The translations under genes were made by a program, and so were the position numbers. 64,000 bases of DNA from Chryseobacterium sp. (GTDB lineage: Bacteria > Bacteroidota > Bacteroidia > Flavobacteriales > Weeksellaceae). The notes beneath the pieces are model-generated. The model had not been told where the DNA came from and did no database searches. It saw only the letters and a list, made by a program, of their open reading frames with translations. Each line of letters starts with the position of its first letter. The first letter of the stretch is position 1. Below, piece after piece: positions 52,514 through 63,197 of this stretch. The stretch covers positions 80,009 to 144,008 of the forward strand of contig JAITUA010000021.1 in NCBI GenBank assembly GCA_031286615.1. Direction: 5' to 3'.

Positions 52514-54805
52514 ATGTCAAGTAACAACAATCGCGACGAAAAGAACTTTAGCCAGGCCGCGCTAGATTATCATAAAGCAGAACCCAAAGGAAAAATTGAA
52601 GTGATCCCGTCAAAGCCGCACTCTTCTCAAAGAGATTTGTCATTGGCTTATTCTCCGGGAGTAGCTGTTCCTTGTATGGAAATTCATGATAAACCGGAAA
52701 CTGTTTATGATTATACAGGAAAAGGAAACCTGGTAGCAGTAATTTCTAACGGTACTGCCGTACTTGGACTTGGAGATATCGGTGCTGAAGCTTCAAAACC
52801 GGTAATGGAGGGGAAAGGACTTTTGTTCAAGATCTTTGCAGATATCAATGTATTTGATATTGAGATCGACGAGAAAGATCCGGATAAATTTATTGAAATC
52901 GTAAAAGGAATTGCTCCTACTTTCGGAGGAATAAACCTTGAAGATATTAAAGCTCCTGAAGCTTTTTATATAGAACAAAGGCTGAAAGAGGAATTGAATA
53001 TTCCTTTGATGCATGACGACCAGCACGGAACTGCAATTATCTCCGCAGCAGCATTGATCAACTCTCTGCAGATTGCCAATAAAGATATTGATAAAGTGAA
53101 AATGGTTGTCAATGGAGCAGGTGCAGCAGCTATTGCATGTACCAAGCTTTATATTTCATTAGGATTGAAAAAAGAAAACGTCCTGATGTGTGACAGTAAA
53201 GGGGTTATCAACCATAAAAGAGAGAACCTTACTCCTGAAAAATTAGACTTCATCGCTCAGACAGATATCGAAACATTAGAAGACGCTGTAAAAGGATCTG
53301 ATGTTTTCGTTGGATTGTCTAAAGGAAATGTAATGACTCCGGAAATGTTGTTAAGCATGAACGAAAATCCTATCGTATTTGCTTTGGCTAACCCTGATCC
53401 GGAAATTGCTTATGATCTTGCTATTGAAACTCGCAAAGATGTGATTATGGCAACAGGAAGAAGTGATTATCCTAACCAGGTAAACAACGTATTAGGTTTC
53501 CCGTATATCTTCCGTGGCGCATTAGATGTACAGTCTACAGGAATTAATGAAGAAATGAAACTGGCTGCCGTACATGCAATTGCCGATTTAGCAAAAGAAC
53601 CGGTGCCGGAAGCCGTAATTTTAGCATATAACGTTCAGAACCTGCAGTTCGGAAGAGATTACTTCATTCCGAAGCCGTTTGATAACAGACTGATCACAAA
53701 AGTATCAAGTGCTGTAGCAAAAGCAGCTATTGAAAGTGGTGTTGCCAGAAAAACCATTACGGATTTTGAAGAATATGAGCACCAGCTTTTAGACAGAATG
53801 GGAAGAGATGAGAGATTGGTAAGAATGATGCAGAGCCGTGCTAAATCTAATCCGAAAAGAATCACTCTTGGAAATGCTGAAGAATATAACGTATTGAAAG
53901 CAGCTCAGATCCTTTACGAAGAAGGAATTGCTTTCCCAAGCCTTTTGGGAGATAAAAAATACATCAAGGAGCAGATGGAACGCTATGGAATTACTCTGGA
54001 TGTTCCAATCATTGATCCAAGTGATGACGATCAGAAAGAAAACAGAAAAAAATACAGAGAAACCCTTTGGAAACTTCGCCAGAGAAAAGGAATGAACGAG
54101 TACAAAGCGAAGAGATACGTTCGTCAGAGAGATTATTTCGGACCTCTTATGCTGAGACACGGTGATACCGATGGTCTTATCGTAGGATTCTCTAAAAACT
54201 ATACTTCAGTTTTACGTCCTGTTTTAGAAGTTATTGAAAAAGATAAAGGAGTAGACAAAGTAGCGGCAATGATGATGATTCTGTCTGAAAAGAAACCTAT
54301 TTTCTTTGCAGATACTTCCATCAATCAGAATCCTACCTCAGAAGATCTTGTGAATATTGCTAAAATGGCAGAATTTACAGTAAAATCTTTTGCTATAGAA
54401 CCAAGAATAGCGATGCTTGGATTTGAAAACTTCGCTGCCATTTCTGAAACTTCTAAGAAAGTAGCTAAAGCAGTGAGCATTCTACATGAGAAATATCCTA
54501 AAATGGTTGTAGATGGTGAAATTCAGCCTGATTTTGCAATGAATGCAGATCACCTGAGCGATTATCCATTCTCAAAATTAGGAACAACTCCGGCAAACAC
54601 ATTCATCTTCCCGAATCTGGAAAGCGCGAACCTTTCTTATAAAATTCTAAGAGGAATGAAAGTAGCACAGGTTATCGGACCTATCTTAATGGGGCTAAAA
54701 CAGCCGGTACACGTTCTTCAAATGCGTTCAAGCGTAGATGAGATCGTAAATCTTGCTACGATTGCTGTTCTTGATGCTCAAAGAAGAGAAAAGAAATCAA
54801 ACTAA
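52514..54805 (+). CDS. maeB: NADP-dependent malic enzyme, MaeB type
   Basis: A 763-residue enzyme converting malate to pyruvate and CO2 with reduction of NAD(P). The N-terminal malic domain has LAYSPGVAVPC and HDDQHGTAII. The dinucleotide-binding domain has VNGAGAAAIAC and ANPDPEI. The C-terminal 330 residues form the phosphotransacetylase-like domain (PILMGLKQPVHVLQM) that marks the large MaeB class and is thought to regulate activity by acetyl-CoA. Confidence 0.95.
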   Translation: MSSNNNRDEKNFSQAALDYHKAEPKGKIEVIPSKPHSSQRDLSLAYSPGVAVPCMEIHDKPETVYDYTGKGNLVAVISNGTAVLGLGDIGAEASKPVMEGKGLLFKIFADINVFDIEIDEKDPDKFIEIVKGIAPTFGGINLEDIKAPEAFYIEQRLKEELNIPLMHDDQHGTAIISAAALINSLQIANKDIDKVKMVVNGAGAAAIACTKLYISLGLKKENVLMCDSKGVINHKRENLTPEKLDFIAQTDIETLEDAVKGSDVFVGLSKGNVMTPEMLLSMNENPIVFALANPDPEIAYDLAIETRKDVIMATGRSDYPNQVNNVLGFPYIFRGALDVQSTGINEEMKLAAVHAIADLAKEPVPEAVILAYNVQNLQFGRDYFIPKPFDNRLITKVSSAVAKAAIESGVARKTITDFEEYEHQLLDRMGRDERLVRMMQSRAKSNPKRITLGNAEEYNVLKAAQILYEEGIAFPSLLGDKKYIKEQMERYGITLDVPIIDPSDDDQKENRKKYRETLWKLRQRKGMNEYKAKRYVRQRDYFGPLMLRHGDTDGLIVGFSKNYTSVLRPVLEVIEKDKGVDKVAAMMMILSEKKPIFFADTSINQNPTSEDLVNIAKMAEFTVKSFAIEPRIAMLGFENFAAISETSKKVAKAVSILHEKYPKMVVDGEIQPDFAMNADHLSDYPFSKLGTTPANTFIFPNLESANLSYKILRGMKVAQVIGPILMGLKQPVHVLQMRSSVDEIVNLATIAVLDAQRREKKSN

Positions 54806-54888
54806 AAATTGTGACGTGATTAATAATCACTAAACTCTCAGTAGATTTTCTTATTAAAAAATGGCACTTTAAACCGTGTTAAAATAAT

Positions 54889-54915
54889 AAAAGACTCCAT
54901 ATTTTGGAGTCTTTT
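54889..54915 (+). terminator. terminator after the malic enzyme gene
   Basis: AAAAGACTCCA at 54889-54899 pairs with TGGAGTCTTTT at 54905-54915. Confidence 0.85.
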
Positions 54916-55005
54916 GCTTTTATGTTAATTCATTGAATTCTTATTTGAAATTTAAGTTAAAAATCATTCGCACGTTAAATGAAAACATTAATTAGTTTAA
55001 ATTGC

Positions 55006-55013
55006 TATATTTG
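55006..55013 (+). promoter_or_regulatory. -7 element TATATTTG for ruvA-sprA
   Basis: A TAnnTTTG match 20 bases before the ruvA ATG. No TTG at the -33 position was seen. Confidence 0.5.
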
Positions 55014-55032
55014 GGAGTTTTAAAAATTAATA

Positions 55033-55617
55033 ATGATATTTTCTTTACAAGGCAACGTTCAAGAACTTACGCCTACCTACGCTGTCATCAATGTACAAGG
55101 AGTTGGTTACTACGTGGGAATCAGTTTGATGACCTCACAGACGCTGGTTTTGAATCAGCCGACTTTTTTATTTATCCAGCAGATCATCCGTGAAGATGCC
55201 CATCTTCTCTTCGGATTTAACACACGTTCAGAAAAAGAAATGTTCAATCTGTTAATAAGCGTTAACGGAGTAGGTGCTGTTTCAGCATTGATTCTGCTGT
55301 CAACATTAAGCCTTGATGAGATCGCTTCTGCAATCCTTTCCGGAAACAGTGCGTTGATTCAAAAAGCAAAAGGAATTGGTGCAAAAACTGCTGAAAGAAT
55401 TATCGTAGATCTTAAAGATAAAGTACAGAAATACAGTGATCCGAACGCGAATATTTCTGTGATGGTGGATAATAAAATTAAGGAAGAATCGTTATCTGCA
55501 TTAGAAGTTTTAGGGATTCCTAAACGAGCGAGCGAGAAAATTGCGGATAAAATTATAAAACAAAATCCAAGCATCTCGGTAGAAGAATTGGTTAAACAAA
55601 TCTTAAAAAACATTTAA
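55033..55617 (+). CDS. ruvA: Holliday junction DNA helicase subunit RuvA
   Basis: A 194-residue protein of normal length that binds four-way junctions and loads RuvB. The N-terminal OB domain starts MIFSLQGNVQELTPTYAVINVQGVGY. The central helix-hairpin-helix region has NGVGAVSALILLS and KGIGAKTAERIIVDLKDK. Domain III ends LVKQILKNI. It is followed after three bases by sprA, an arrangement shared by other flavobacteria. Confidence 0.96.
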   Translation: MIFSLQGNVQELTPTYAVINVQGVGYYVGISLMTSQTLVLNQPTFLFIQQIIREDAHLLFGFNTRSEKEMFNLLISVNGVGAVSALILLSTLSLDEIASAILSGNSALIQKAKGIGAKTAERIIVDLKDKVQKYSDPNANISVMVDNKIKEESLSALEVLGIPKRASEKIADKIIKQNPSISVEELVKQILKNI

Positions 55618-55620
55618 CAT

Positions 55621-58600
55621 TTGGTGGCGAATATTAAGCATCTTAACATATTTTTGTTCCTGTCGTTCCTGTGTATGTCTGTCAGTGCTTTTGCGCAGGT
55701 ACAGAAAGATACAGCGATCATAAGAAAAAAATACGAAGTGGCTGACCCTACGAGGTATGAAGCCTATTACGATATAAAAACCGGGATGTACTATGTGTAT
55801 CCCAAAATCGGAAATACCATAACAGGCCCTCCTACAGCCATGTCTCCGGAAGAGTATAAAGAATATATGCTCGCTACCCAGACTAAAGCCTACTACAAGG
55901 AGAAATCTGATAAATATAATCTCCTTTTCAGAAAAGACAGATCAGATGCAAGGAAGAAGGGACTTATCCCTTCATTGTTGATTAATAACAGGCTCTTCGA
56001 AACGATTTTTGGAGGTAATAAAATTGAAATCATTCCTTCAGGATATGCGTCACTGGATTTTGCCGGACTTTACCAGAAAATAGACAACCCGATGATCCTG
56101 CCACAAAACAGGACCAGTTTTACTTTTGATATTGATCAGAGAATTCAGTTGGGATTATTGGGTAAAGTAGGAGAAAACCTTCAGCTGAAAGCTAATTATG
56201 ATACTCAGAGTGGTTTTGCCTTTGAAAACCGAATGAATCTCGTTTGGCAGGCAAAAGGAAGCTGGAAAGATCTTCAGAGCAAAGGTCTTGGAAATGTAGA
56301 TAAACCCAACGAAGGAGGAGAAGATAAAATCATCAAAAGAGTTGAATTTGGTAATGTAAATATGCCGCTTTCAACCAGTCTTATCCGTGGTTCCCAATCA
56401 TTGTTTGGAGTGAAAACAGAATTCCAGCTTGGAAAAACTTTTGGAACCGTTGTCCTTTCCCAACAACAGGGTGAGGCACGTAATATTGTAGTTCAGGGCG
56501 GTGGTGTTATGAATAACTTTAAAGTCAATGCTATTGACTATGAAGAGAATCAGCACTACTTTTTAGGACATTATTTCTTTAACAAGTATGATGATGCCTT
56601 GCTTAACTACCCGCAGATCAATTCCACAATCAATATTACCAGATTGGAAGTATGGGTATTAGATCAAGGAAACAGCAACCTCGCTTACCAGAAAAGTATT
56701 ATCGGGATCAGAGACCTGGGAGAAGGGCCAGGTGGAGTTACTTTACCGGATAACTCTCTGAACGGATTATATGATGCTGTGTCTACAGTTGCCGGAACCA
56801 GAGAAGCCGGAAAAAACTATGGAACGATTTTCCAGGGACAAGTGCTCCCGGGAGATCCTGCTCCTTATGACAACGGAGAGCAGTTTATATACAATACAAA
56901 AGCCAGAAAGCTGAATACTAATGAATTCACATTTCAGCCGCAATTAGGATATATCTCATTAAACCAAAAACTTAACGATCAGCAGCTTTTAGCAGTTTCA
57001 TACTCCTATACCGTTAACGGAAGTAATAAAGTATACAAAGTAGGGGAATTTTCTGAAGAAAGTCCTGTATTGGTTACTAAAGTATTGAGAGTAAACAATA
57101 AAGTGAACACTCAATCTCCGATGTGGGATCTGATGATGAAGAATATCTATTCAATAGATGCTGGACAGGTAGCACAGGATGGGTTTATTCTTAATGCATA
57201 CTACAGAGACCCCAAAACAGGAGGTAAAGTAAACTATCTTCCGGATACTCCTGTAAAAGATCAGAACTTATTGAAATTATTTAACTGGGATCGTCTTAAC
57301 ATGAACGGAGACATCCAGAATAATAAAGACGGCAGCAAAGGAGATGGTATTTTTGACTTTGTCAACGGAATTACCATCAGACCGGAAACCGGAAGAATAA
57401 TCTTTACCAAAGTCCAGCCTTTTGGTAGCTATATGCAAAAGGTTTTAGGGGGAACATTTAATCCTCAATACGTTTTCCAGGACCTTTATACCAAGCAAAA
57501 ACAAGAAGCGCTTTCCAGTAACCTTGCACAGAGGTATACGATGGAAGGCCGTTATAAAGGAACTCAGGGACAAGGTATTTCGTTAGGTGCAGTAAACGTC
57601 CCTCAGGGATCGGTGAAAGTTGCCGCAAACGGAGTACAGCTTACAGAAGGGGTAGATTATACGGTAGATTATATGTTGGGAACCGTTACCATTATCAATG
57701 AAAATGTAAAACAGTCCGGACAGGCTATCAATATTTCACTTGAAAACCAGTTGACATTTAATACCCAAAGGAAGAGATTCTTAGGATTAAATTTAGAAAG
57801 AAGATTCAGTGAGAACTTTATTTTAGGAGGAACGGTGATCAACTACTCGGAGTCACCGCTTACCCAGAAAGTAAACTTCGGACAAGAAGCGGTAAACAAT
57901 ACCATGGCAGGGATCAACTTGATGTACAATAATCAGGCTCCTTATCTGACAAGGCTTACCAATAAACTTCCGATGGTAAAAACCGAAGCGCCATCTAACT
58001 TAAACTTCAAAATGGAAGCTGCTTATCTGATCCCTGGATTAAATAAAGGGACAAATAACCAGTCTTATATTGACGATTTTGAACAGACGACTTCCAAAAT
58101 ATCATTAAAAGAGCCGGCAGCATGGAGCTTAGCTTCAAAACCGGAAAAAAATAAATTGCCGCCATTTAATACAATACCAGGAAACGATGATATAACAAGC
58201 GGATACGGAAGAGGACTATTAACATGGTATAATATCGACCCTAGATTCTGGGGGGTTGGAGGAAAAGCACCTGCAGGAATTACACCGCAGTCTGTATCCA
58301 ACCACGCTTCAAGAAGAGTACAATATTCTGAGATTTACAACAACAGAGATTTCGTAGCAGGGGAACAAACTTTCACCAATACTTTCGATATCTCTTATTT
58401 CCCTAAAGAAAAAGGACCATATAACGTAAATCCAATAACAGAACAGGCGCAAAGCAGATGGGCGGGGATCATGAGATCAATCAGCGTCCCGAACTTTGTT
58501 ACTTCAAACATTGAATATGTGGAATTCTGGATGATGGACCCATACGCAGATGGTAAAACACTGGGTACCGATCCAAAACTTTTACTTCACTTAGGAAACG

Positions 58601-61600
58601 TTTCTGAAGATGTATTGAAGGATGGGAAAATGCAGTATGAAAATGGATTGCCAACTCCGGGTACTCCATCTTCTACAACAAATTCAAACTGGGGGATACA
58701 GCCAAAACAACCCCCAATTCTCTATGCATTCTCTACGGAAGGAGAAGACAGAAAAGTACAGGATGCCGGATATGACGGTCTTACTTCTGATCAGGAAGCA
58801 ATGAGATTCGGAAATACTTTTGTAAACCCGGTTACCAATATTGCTGACCCTGCAGTGGATGACTTCGTATTTTATCTTTCTGATAAATTTACAGGAAGTC
58901 AGGCCGCTTCAGTTGTTGAACGATACAAATATTTCAGAAACCCGGAAGGAAACTCGGAAGCAAACTCTTTGAATGTGGCTTCGCAAACTCCGGATGCGGA
59001 AGATATCAATAAAGATTACAACCTTGATCAGACTGAAAACTATAATCAGTATGTGATCAAACTGGATCAGCAAAGTTTAGCGCTGGGAGGAAACAATATC
59101 GTAGATGTAAAAACAGTAAAAGCAACTTTCCAGAACGGGCAGTCTGCAGATGTGAAATGGTACCTGTTTAGAATTCCTGTGGCGAATTATGATCTAGCTG
59201 AAGGTACTGCAGATCCATCTGTATTGAACAATGTAAGGTTTGCAAGATTAATGTTGGCAGGATTTGACCAGACCTCTACTTTAAGATTCGGAACAATGGA
59301 TCTTGTAAGATCAGACTGGAGAAAATATAATAGTAAAATTGCCAGTAATGACGTTCCTGGTTCTGACGAAGGAATAGGTTCTGTGACAGATCCGAATTTT
59401 GAGGTAGGAAGTGTAAACATTGAAGAAAATGCATTGAACCAGCCTCCATATGTATTGCCTCCGGGAATTGACAGACAGGTATTAAGTGGAAATGCAGGGG
59501 CACAAAGACAGAATGAAGCTTCACTTTACATGAAAGTAACAAACCTTAAAACTGAGGCAAGAGGAGTTTTCAAAAACACGACTTTGGATATGAGAAGGTA
59601 CAAAAAGCTTAAGTTGTTTGTACACGCTCATGATCCATTGAACAGAGTAATAGGAATGGATGAGAAAACTAAATTCTTTATCCGTTTCGGAAGTGATGCT
59701 ACCGATAACTATTACGAGTATGAATCATCATTAAACTTGACTCCTACCACAGCAACAGCTCCTATGGAGATATGGCCAATGGAAAATGAGGTCGACTTTG
59801 ATGTTCAGAATTTTGTAGATGCTAAAATCAGAAGAGACAAATCAGGTGTTGTAATTACCAATAGAACAGTTGACCCGGGATATCAGCAACCTTTTAAAAA
59901 TATTTATATTAAAGGTAGACCTAGTTTAGGAAATATTACTACAATTATGATTGGGGTAAGAAATTCTGATCCAAGAGATGCATCCACTATAACAAGAGTT
60001 CTTTGGGTAAATGAAATCCGTCTTTCTGAAATTGAAAATGATGGAGGATACGCAGGAAATGCCAGCTTAAACTTTAATATGGGAGATTTGGCAACAGTTA
60101 ACGCCAATGCTTCTTATACATCTGTTGGTTTCGGAAATATAGATTCAAAACCTGCGGAAAGAACTCAGTCTACTCAATCAGCGTTCAGTATTAATACGGC
60201 GATCAATGTAGATAAATTCCTTCCTGAAAAAACAGGGGTTAAGATTCCTTTAAACTATTCTTACTCACAAACTATTGAAGATCCGAAATACAATCCTCTG
60301 GATACCGACGTAGAATTCAGTAAGGCGCCAAACAGAGAGCAATTGAAAAAAGTAGCGAGAACCTATACTCAGCAAAGAAGTATAGGAGTCGTGAATATGC
60401 ATAAGGAAAGAGTAAATCCAAATAAAAAGCCTAAGTTTTATGACATCGAAAACGTTTCGGTAACGGCTGTTTATAACGATGACTATTTCAGAGATATTTA
60501 TACCAAGAGAAATTACAGACAGTATCTGAGAGGATATGTTGATTATAACTACACGTTTAAGCCGTGGGTAGTTAAACCATTTAACAAAATGATCAGCGAT
60601 ACTGCAAAGTCAACGAAATATTTAAGATGGGTTAAAGAATTCAATTTTAATCCGATTCCTACAAGAATATCTTTCAGAACTGAAATCGACAGAAATTACA
60701 ACGAACTTGAATTCAGAAACGTGGAAGCGATCCTGAATGGGAATATGAACAGTGACTTTGATGCGATCAGAAACAGAAACTTCTTCTTTGGATGGCAGTA
60801 TGGGTTAGGATTCAATTTCACAAAATCATTAAAACTGGAAATCAATTCAGCAACCAGAACTCTTAATGATAATCTGGATGTAAATTCGATGGACAATAAA
60901 TCTATTTTCGGAAATGTATTCAGAGCCGGAAGACCGGTATTGTATAACCACAGAGCGCAGTTGAATTATAAACTGCCGTTCCAGTATCTTCCTTATCTGG
61001 ATTTCATTGATGCAGAAGTTGGATACGGATTTACCTATAATTGGGCGGCAAGATCTACTTCGTTGACTGGATTTGTAGATCCTAATACAAACCAGACGGC
61101 AAGTTTGGGATCTGTCGGACAGAATACCAATGTTATCCAGGCTACAGCTTCAGCGGATTTACCTAAATTCTTTGGACAGTTTAATTACTTTAAAAACATC
61201 AACGCAAAACTGCAGAAGCGCAGACAGGAGATGGACTCTCTGAACAATGTGTATACGAAGCAATGGGAGAAAAACAGATACAGATATAAGAAGTATAAGT
61301 TTAAAAATAAACTTACTCCGCTTCAAAGTGCTGCATTCTTCCTTACTTCTTTCAAACAGTTAAATGTAAGCTATAATGAAACAAATGGAACTGTACTTCC
61401 GGGCCTAATATCAGCTCCAAACTTTTATGGATACGGACAGACATTGGGAGGACCAACATTAGGATTCCTTTTTGGATCACAGGCTGACATCAGAAGAACC
61501 GTAATGGAAAACGGATGGGTGAGTGATTCCAATTATATGACAGATCCATATGTAAGAATGTCTACCAAAGAATTGAGGGCAGACTTACAGATGATGCCAA

Positions 61601-62712
61601 TGAATGATTTAAGAATTGATCTTAATGTGCTGCATAATTACAACAGTAATTTTTCACATACGGGATTTAATTATACCAATAGTAACGGAGTTTCAGATCC
61701 TGACTTTACATTTGCCAGCGAAATGATAACGTATTCCAACTCTGCAGTACTACTTAATACATCATTTAAAGATGGACAGGCGGTTTACCAGGCGATCAGA
61801 GAAAATGCAAGAGCACTTTCACAACAGTTGGGTGGCCCGGGAGCAGTATTGGACAACAATGGATTTGCCCAGCATTACAGCATCGGAAATGCATACGTTT
61901 TGATTCCTGCCTTTAGAGCAGCTATGGAAGGGAAATCTGTAACTCCTATGAGTAACCCTAAGAAAACAGGATTCCCATTACCAAACTGGAGAATTACGTA
62001 TTCGGGATTAAAAAATATTCCTATAATCAGTGGACAGTTCACCAAGTTTGATATCTTACATGGCTATACAGCTACTTATACAGCAACAGGTATTCAAAGC
62101 AATGTAGATTATCACGGTAACCCGGATGGATATTATCAGACAGTGGATGATGCAGGAAATGTAATCAAAAATGCAGGAGACAAGATCAATCCATACACAT
62201 TTGCACAGGTGGGATACGTAGAATCTTTCTCACCGCTTATTGGAGTGGATGTTACCATGAGAAACAATATGCAGTTCGGGATTCAGTATAATAAAACAAG
62301 AATGATGGTATTGGGGTTGGTAAACCAGACGCTTACCGAAGACGCCAATACAGAATATGTAGTAAGACTTGGATATATTGTCAGAAACTTCAGATTGGGT
62401 ACAGCCAATATCAGAGGTAGAGGAACAAGAGGAAAAGGAAGCGACCTTAACATCAGAGGAGATATTTCATTAAGAGACAGCAAGACTTCAATTATGAATA
62501 TTCTGTTAAATGATGCACAGGTAACAGGAGGACAAAGACTGATGAACATCAAGCTTTCCGCAGACTATAATGTTTCCGAGAATCTGAATCTGAGAGTATT
62601 CTATGAGCAGATGACCTCAAAGTATAAGATTTCTACAGCATTCCCGCTGTCTACAGTAAGAGCAGGTATTTCTGCCACATTTACATTCGGAGATTCCGGT
62701 GGCGGATTCTAA
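55621..62712 (+). CDS. sprA: SprA, cell surface/T9SS translocon protein
   Basis: A 2363-residue outer-membrane protein forming the very large beta-barrel pore of the type IX secretion system, also needed for gliding in gliding species. The N-terminus (KHLNIFLFLSFLCMSVSAFAQ) is a signal peptide, followed by ADPTRYEAYYDIKTGMYYVYPKIG and alternating strand segments through to the C-terminal barrel, ending SATFTFGDSGGGF. Start codons are unusual: TTG at 55621 followed by GTG at 55624, with no ATG before the signal peptide core, so it begins at a weak codon three to six bases after the ruvA stop, suggesting translational coupling. It exports the T9SS cargo seen elsewhere in the window. Confidence 0.95.
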   Translation: MVANIKHLNIFLFLSFLCMSVSAFAQVQKDTAIIRKKYEVADPTRYEAYYDIKTGMYYVYPKIGNTITGPPTAMSPEEYKEYMLATQTKAYYKEKSDKYNLLFRKDRSDARKKGLIPSLLINNRLFETIFGGNKIEIIPSGYASLDFAGLYQKIDNPMILPQNRTSFTFDIDQRIQLGLLGKVGENLQLKANYDTQSGFAFENRMNLVWQAKGSWKDLQSKGLGNVDKPNEGGEDKIIKRVEFGNVNMPLSTSLIRGSQSLFGVKTEFQLGKTFGTVVLSQQQGEARNIVVQGGGVMNNFKVNAIDYEENQHYFLGHYFFNKYDDALLNYPQINSTINITRLEVWVLDQGNSNLAYQKSIIGIRDLGEGPGGVTLPDNSLNGLYDAVSTVAGTREAGKNYGTIFQGQVLPGDPAPYDNGEQFIYNTKARKLNTNEFTFQPQLGYISLNQKLNDQQLLAVSYSYTVNGSNKVYKVGEFSEESPVLVTKVLRVNNKVNTQSPMWDLMMKNIYSIDAGQVAQDGFILNAYYRDPKTGGKVNYLPDTPVKDQNLLKLFNWDRLNMNGDIQNNKDGSKGDGIFDFVNGITIRPETGRIIFTKVQPFGSYMQKVLGGTFNPQYVFQDLYTKQKQEALSSNLAQRYTMEGRYKGTQGQGISLGAVNVPQGSVKVAANGVQLTEGVDYTVDYMLGTVTIINENVKQSGQAINISLENQLTFNTQRKRFLGLNLERRFSENFILGGTVINYSESPLTQKVNFGQEAVNNTMAGINLMYNNQAPYLTRLTNKLPMVKTEAPSNLNFKMEAAYLIPGLNKGTNNQSYIDDFEQTTSKISLKEPAAWSLASKPEKNKLPPFNTIPGNDDITSGYGRGLLTWYNIDPRFWGVGGKAPAGITPQSVSNHASRRVQYSEIYNNRDFVAGEQTFTNTFDISYFPKEKGPYNVNPITEQAQSRWAGIMRSISVPNFVTSNIEYVEFWMMDPYADGKTLGTDPKLLLHLGNVSEDVLKDGKMQYENGLPTPGTPSSTTNSNWGIQPKQPPILYAFSTEGEDRKVQDAGYDGLTSDQEAMRFGNTFVNPVTNIADPAVDDFVFYLSDKFTGSQAASVVERYKYFRNPEGNSEANSLNVASQTPDAEDINKDYNLDQTENYNQYVIKLDQQSLALGGNNIVDVKTVKATFQNGQSADVKWYLFRIPVANYDLAEGTADPSVLNNVRFARLMLAGFDQTSTLRFGTMDLVRSDWRKYNSKIASNDVPGSDEGIGSVTDPNFEVGSVNIEENALNQPPYVLPPGIDRQVLSGNAGAQRQNEASLYMKVTNLKTEARGVFKNTTLDMRRYKKLKLFVHAHDPLNRVIGMDEKTKFFIRFGSDATDNYYEYESSLNLTPTTATAPMEIWPMENEVDFDVQNFVDAKIRRDKSGVVITNRTVDPGYQQPFKNIYIKGRPSLGNITTIMIGVRNSDPRDASTITRVLWVNEIRLSEIENDGGYAGNASLNFNMGDLATVNANASYTSVGFGNIDSKPAERTQSTQSAFSINTAINVDKFLPEKTGVKIPLNYSYSQTIEDPKYNPLDTDVEFSKAPNREQLKKVARTYTQQRSIGVVNMHKERVNPNKKPKFYDIENVSVTAVYNDDYFRDIYTKRNYRQYLRGYVDYNYTFKPWVVKPFNKMISDTAKSTKYLRWVKEFNFNPIPTRISFRTEIDRNYNELEFRNVEAILNGNMNSDFDAIRNRNFFFGWQYGLGFNFTKSLKLEINSATRTLNDNLDVNSMDNKSIFGNVFRAGRPVLYNHRAQLNYKLPFQYLPYLDFIDAEVGYGFTYNWAARSTSLTGFVDPNTNQTASLGSVGQNTNVIQATASADLPKFFGQFNYFKNINAKLQKRRQEMDSLNNVYTKQWEKNRYRYKKYKFKNKLTPLQSAAFFLTSFKQLNVSYNETNGTVLPGLISAPNFYGYGQTLGGPTLGFLFGSQADIRRTVMENGWVSDSNYMTDPYVRMSTKELRADLQMMPMNDLRIDLNVLHNYNSNFSHTGFNYTNSNGVSDPDFTFASEMITYSNSAVLLNTSFKDGQAVYQAIRENARALSQQLGGPGAVLDNNGFAQHYSIGNAYVLIPAFRAAMEGKSVTPMSNPKKTGFPLPNWRITYSGLKNIPIISGQFTKFDILHGYTATYTATGIQSNVDYHGNPDGYYQTVDDAGNVIKNAGDKINPYTFAQVGYVESFSPLIGVDVTMRNNMQFGIQYNKTRMMVLGLVNQTLTEDANTEYVVRLGYIVRNFRLGTANIRGRGTRGKGSDLNIRGDISLRDSKTSIMNILLNDAQVTGGQRLMNIKLSADYNVSENLNLRVFYEQMTSKYKISTAFPLSTVRAGISATFTFGDSGGGF

Positions 62713-62727
62713 AAATGATACAAACTT

Positions 62728-62758
62728 AAAAGTCCTTCAGTTTTGAAGGACTTTTTTT
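62728..62758 (+). terminator. terminator after sprA
   Basis: AAAAGTCCTTC at 62728-62738 pairs with GAAGGACTTTT at 62745-62755 around AGTTTT, then a T-run. Confidence 0.9.
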
Positions 62759-62769
62759 ATATCCAATAT

Positions 62770-62799
62770 TTGAAGCTACTATATTTTTGAATACATTTG
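62770..62799 (+). promoter_or_regulatory. promoter TTG-N19-TACATTTG of gcvH
   Basis: TTG at 62770-62772 and TACATTTG at 62792-62799 with 19 bases between them, 20 bases before the ATG. Confidence 0.75.
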
Positions 62800-62819
62800 T
62801 ACAAAATAAAAATTAAAAA

Positions 62820-63197
62820 ATGAACACACCATCAGAATTAAAGTACACCAAAGATCACGAATGGATCAAGATCGAGGGTAACGTTGCTACAATCGGTATT
62901 ACAGATTTCGCTCAGGGAGAACTTGGAGACATCGTATACGTAGACATAGATACTGTAGATGATGATCTTAATGGAGGAGATGTTTTCGGAAGTGTAGAAG
63001 CGGTAAAGACTGTTTCAGATCTATTCTTACCTATTGCTGGAAAGGTTATTGAGTTCAATTCAGACTTGGAAGCTCAGCCTGAACTGTTAAATACAGATCC
63101 TTATGGAGACGGATGGATTATCAAATTGGAAATTGCTGATGGGGCAGATCAGTCTGAGTTACTTTCTGCAGATGATTACAAAGCTATCATTGGATAA
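62820..63197 (+). CDS. gcvH: glycine cleavage system H protein
   Basis: A 125-residue lipoyl-carrier protein shuttling the methylamine group between the P and T proteins in glycine degradation. It shows YTKDHEWIKIEG, GITDFAQGELGDIVYVD and the lipoylation site K63 within GSVEAVKTVSDL. The other gcv genes are not in the window. Its 3' end overlaps the likely start of the next gene. Confidence 0.97.
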   Translation: MNTPSELKYTKDHEWIKIEGNVATIGITDFAQGELGDIVYVDIDTVDDDLNGGDVFGSVEAVKTVSDLFLPIAGKVIEFNSDLEAQPELLNTDPYGDGWIIKLEIADGADQSELLSADDYKAIIG

